DNA from: Warburgia ugandensis
Taxonomy: Eukaryota > Streptophyta > Magnoliopsida > Canellales > Canellaceae
Length of the DNA stretch: 64,000 nt
NCBI GenBank assembly: GCA_035236585.1
Contig: CP141132.1
Location: forward strand, 82,140,880 to 82,204,879
Direction of reading: 5' to 3'
The notes below the pieces were generated by a model. The model was not told the DNA's origin. It did not search any database and was given only the letters and a program-made list of their open reading frames with translations. How positions within the stretch are numbered: position 1 is the stretch's first letter; each line of letters starts with the position of its first letter. Positions 60,802-64,000 of the stretch are shown here, in pieces. The position numbers and the translations under genes were made by a program.

Positions 60802-61680
60802 CGAAAACAGTTGCTAGAAAGTCGGAAACTTAGAAAAGTAAGGCAGGAAAAGTGGCAAAAGCAAAGCCGTGCTTTCCTCCTGTATTGCTGGCTTTTTTTA
60901 ATTGGCTACACATGGCTGACTTTGTGTTTGTGGTTATTTACAGAAACAAATACACTCCATATGGTTGATTGCTCGTTTTTACATAGTTTATTTAATGAAG
61001 TAGCTCAACTGCCAATGGAAGTGTTTTGCTACGTAGGGAATTATTTCTTTGATCCTCTGTGTAAGACTGCAGACAGTAAAGGGGCATTCTTCTGCCAACA
61101 GTGCATGTGGAAGAACAGCTCACTTCTTGAGGGCCTTGTAGAAAACCCCAAAATATTTCCTAGTTCTGCTAATGTATGGACAGATTGGGTAGCAGACAGA
61201 TTAGTCATTCTGTCTTCTTAGGATATACAAGAATCCAGGGGAATGAATTGTTGAGTAAAATATATGTAACTTAGTTTTGCTTCGTGTGGCTACATATTCT
61301 TGTCACAGACACCCACATGAGATGTCTGTTTCTTGAAATAGAAAGAAATACACCAGTGGGTCACATGAAACCTGGGCATATTCATTGATGTCGACTGACT
61401 GCAGATTTTCCATCATCAAAATCGGATGGCACGGGAAGGAATTGAGAATTTTGTAACTCAGCTGCAATGTTTTTGCAATTTCGCAATCAGAAAGACTCAA
61501 AAGTTCAAAATAACATACTTTTAGGATCTGTACACAAATGGGAGCAACGTCCAAATAGAGGGATTTGCGGTTATATAATTTTATATACAACATGCGTGAG
61601 GCCACACGTCTCAACAACAGAAATAGGCTATATGGTGATAGGGGCATTACAAGTAAAGGTGAGAGGATCTATAATGGAGA
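60802..61680. other. Convergent 3' region between PDCT and the minus-strand gene
   Basis: PDCT (plus) and the gene at 61681-62627 (minus) converge, with 879 bp between their stop codons. The plus strand has a 136-codon open stretch (60811-61221) without an ATG start, and the minus strand has one of 114 codons (61303-61647). Neither has family motifs. Both are probably chance frames in the two 3' UTRs. Confidence 0.45.
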
Positions 61681-62627
61681 TTACTCTTCATCAGAGTCCA
61701 CGTCAGTTGGAAAAGATCCATCATCTACCTTTGCAAGTGGGTCAAATAGTGGTGAACTTGAATCTATGCATCCTGGCACAATATTCAGGTTGCAGCGGTC
61801 CCTCTGTATATCATACTCAGGAAGACATCTTCAATTAAGACATCTGTGGCAGAGCAGGAACAATAATCATTTTCTTTTGTACTTTCTCTGTTTTGGATTT
61901 CCTATTCAATTCATCAAGATAAAGGTAATAGTTTGTGGCTTACCACTTCAATATTCAAATTACCAATCATTGCACACCGCGTGATGACTACATTTGAATC
62001 TGCAAAGATAACCCGCTCACAGACTCCATTTTTACTTAATTCGTCTGCCAGACCCAGCATAAAGTTTCTAGGTTATGAAAACTGCTCTCGTGCTCTCCAC
62101 ATATTTAAATAACGCCATTTTATGGTCCATTTAACTAATTCACAGATGCTAGGGTGCGTGTGGCTCTGTAGCGCAAGAGTGAGTCTCAAGTGTAAGGTCA
62201 CAAGTTTGAAACTCCTCAAGGGTTTGATGAGTATGTTGGGAGTGGGTGGTTGTTTGTTCACCATTCAAAAAGAAAACTAGATTCAAAGGCTAATAGGGGG
62301 AAAAATATCGAAGAATTAGTAGAGTTATTTACCTCAAATAAAGAAGCTGATTGGTTTCGTTACGCCAGTTTTTTGGAACTTGAAACTGTAATTTATATGG
62401 ACCATCCCATTCAACTCCATTTGTGAATGAGCTCAACTTCCCATCTGTTCAAGAATGTAGGAGAAGGAAGTTCAGGAGGTACCCACTCAATCATTTTAAA
62501 ATTACCAATCAGCAAGCGTGGATAGAACCTACCATGCTTAGGAACACATGACTTGATGCTCCCCTCTTAACTTTTCTTGTCATTTGCCTTGGCTCACCAC
62601 CACACATGATTGGCTGATTAAATCCTC
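61681..62627 (-). CDS. C-terminal exons of an unnamed conserved-looking plant protein (partial)
   Basis: On the minus strand four exons join in frame: 62627-62529, 62444-62333, 62067-61944 and 61803-61681, ending at TAA. They encode about 151 residues, with the blocks [39 protein letters not shown] and QVPKNWRN. These are followed by [33 protein letters not shown], then [13 protein letters not shown] and [12 protein letters not shown]. The acidic end is DVDSDEE. Matching phases at three junctions and low stop density support a real gene. The first donor listed (after 62529) is atypical; a better donor at 62533 would need another acceptor. Upstream exons were not found before the RTE fragment at 63.4 kb. 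The function is not known to me. Confidence 0.6.
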
Positions 62628-63369
62628 CTGCAAACAAAGGATTAATCAACTGAAAAGGTCATGCTTTGCTAGAACAACATGAAAATTCCGAGAGCTTCAT
62701 GTTATTTGTTTGCAGGATTGTAGAAGAGGATCAATTTCCCTCCCTGTCAAAAGTTTGAGAGCATTTGAATGAAGCCAAAACCAAGAAAATTTACATTTCA
62801 ACATACAGAAGCCGGAGGTAGACCATTCATGGTTTTCCAGTAAACGGAAGACTTTGCTCAGTCAAATTCAGCCCATGTGGGAATACTTCACCCGAAAAGA
62901 GATGCCAAAAATCAACTTCACCTGACAAAGGAAATTAAGACAACTACTGTAGCACTAAGTTATGCTGCTACAGTTTGAAAAATAATAAGCATGTATACAA
63001 CCTACAATGTTTGAAGAGAAGCTGAAGTGTCAGGGAGAAAGTGAACTCCACGTACGACATATTTGCACCAAGAAAAAGAAAAAAAACAATATAGTTTCAA
63101 TTTTAAGATACAGAAAAAGGAAACAATTTGTGAAGAAGGCTGCAACTGCCTCAATCTCCGTTGTTCTTGGACCTACAGCTTCTGTTCAGAACAATTCATC
63201 AGTAGTGAAAGTTATGTTTATTGGATAATCTGATCTCTGTATTCATTGGCTAAGACAGAAAGTTAAACTTAAAAGAAATGTGACCCTGTTTAATGAAGAA
63301 GTACGTCGAATGAATGGCTAGGATTCTTTTGCACTGTGGATCATCCTTGAAGGTTACTTTAAATTAATC

Positions 63370-64000
63370 ATTATAATCATCATCATCAAAGCCTTATCAT
63401 GATTAGGGATCAACTACACAAATCTTGCTCCTCCTTTCCCCTCTATCAAGTGTCATGGCTCCATTTAATCAAAAGTTTTTAAATCTTTTCTCATCACTTC
63501 TAACCATGTCCTTTTGGGCCTTCCCCTTGTCCTTTTAGAGCCTTCAACTTGGATCTATTCACTTCTAACCGACGCCATTTTTTGTCTCCATAGGACATGT
63601 TCAAATCATCTAAGTCTACCCTCCCTTATCTAGTTACCTATTAGTGCTACTCCTATGTTTCCATGTCTAATTCTATCGTTTCTTATCAAGTTTTCTATAA
63701 TGTTTTCATTTCTAATTCTATCATTTCTGGTCTTGTCACTCATCCATCTAAACATCCCCATTTCAGCTATGCTCATCCTATGTACATGTTGTTCCTTAAC
63801 TGCCCAATACTCTAATTCATAGAGCATGGCCCGTTTTATAGTCATCCTATATAATTTTCCTTCATTTTGAGTGGCACCTACTGATCACACAAAATCCCAC
63901 AGGCACATCTTCATTTGTTCCAGCCCACTTGGATTGTGTAGGTAACATTCCTCTCAATCTCTCTACTATCATGAATTATCAATCCCAAGTATCGAAAGTG
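63370..64000 (-). repeat. RTE LINE 3' part, running off the window
   Basis: It begins with the inverted tail atcatcatcatcaaagcctt and runs, on the minus strand, through the C-terminal ORF region: YELEYWAVKEQHVHRMSIAE, a WMSDKTRNDRIRNENI block and GNIGVALIGN, with frameshifts. A segment (RNDRIR) is locally duplicated, from about 63650 to 63735. The 5' part would lie beyond the right edge. Confidence 0.78.

Noticed and set aside
60811..61221. 136-codon plus-strand ORF after PDCT
   Set aside because: It starts at TTG, has no recognisable domain and lies where the PDCT 3' UTR is expected.
61467..61984. Plus-strand ORFs of 123-139 codons
   Set aside because: They are antisense to the minus-strand exons 61681-61803 and 61944-62067, which have splice-phase support.
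62823..62921. Possible further upstream exon of the minus-strand gene (VDFWHLFSGEVFPHGLN reading)
   Set aside because: It has a good acceptor but no donor giving a compatible phase; the frame ends in TGA. Too weak to annotate.
1..64000. CRISPR arrays, bacterial operons, tRNA and rRNA genes
   Set aside because: None is seen. The regular repeats present are diverged tandem arrays inside introns and transposons, and the only tRNA-like heads belong to Au SINEs.

Overview
This is plant nuclear DNA. The evidence is intron-rich genes of plant-only families, (CT)n/(GA)n leader microsatellites, RTE-type LINE fragments, Au-type SINEs, plant Ty3/gypsy remnants and foldback MITEs. The species cannot be fixed from the sequence. 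The RTE and Au load and the long TE-filled introns suit a large-genome angiosperm, possibly a magnoliid or early-diverging eudicot (inference).

Four protein genes can be supported. (1) About 2.9-40.4 kb, plus strand: a homologue of ANTI-SILENCING 1 (ASI1, also IBM2/SG1), with a BAH domain, a long linker and an RRM. Ten coding exons join in frame from 18260 to 40383 and give 616 codons; two probable 5' UTR exons lie at about 2.9-3.0 kb and 3682-3790. Its introns (14.4, 6.5, 2.3, 3.7, 1.4, 2.9 and 3.0 kb, among others) hold nearly all the transposon debris of the left half. (2) 48387-50369, plus strand: an intronless ANTH-domain clathrin assembly protein of the ECA4/CAP1 type. (3) 59556-60801, plus strand, three exons: phosphatidylcholine:diacylglycerol cholinephosphotransferase (PDCT/ROD1). 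(4) 61681-62627, minus strand: the C-terminal four exons of a plant protein I cannot name, convergent with PDCT. A possible terminal exon of a fifth gene lies at the left edge (79-168).

Layout: 0.4-2.8 kb repeats, including a MULE-like element with about 75-bp inverted ends and a GC-rich tandemly repeated core; 3-40 kb ASI1 with RTE, SINE, gypsy, MITE and tandem-repeat insertions in its introns; 40-47 kb intergenic, with an unidentified coding-like stretch and dispersed repeats; 47-50.4 kb the ANTH gene with a tandemly triplicated leader; 50.4-59.4 kb intergenic, with an Au SINE and a foldback MITE; 59.5-62.6 kb the PDCT/unknown convergent pair; 63.4 kb to the end, the 3' part of an RTE element.

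The most interesting point is that ASI1 is, in Arabidopsis, the factor that lets RNA polymerase II produce full-length transcripts of genes whose introns contain heterochromatic transposons. Here the ASI1 gene itself carries more than 30 kb of transposon-laden intron, plus a spliced upstream ORF ending at a TGA in frame with the main start. It could therefore need its own product for expression (inference). The other genes show no obvious functional link to it.
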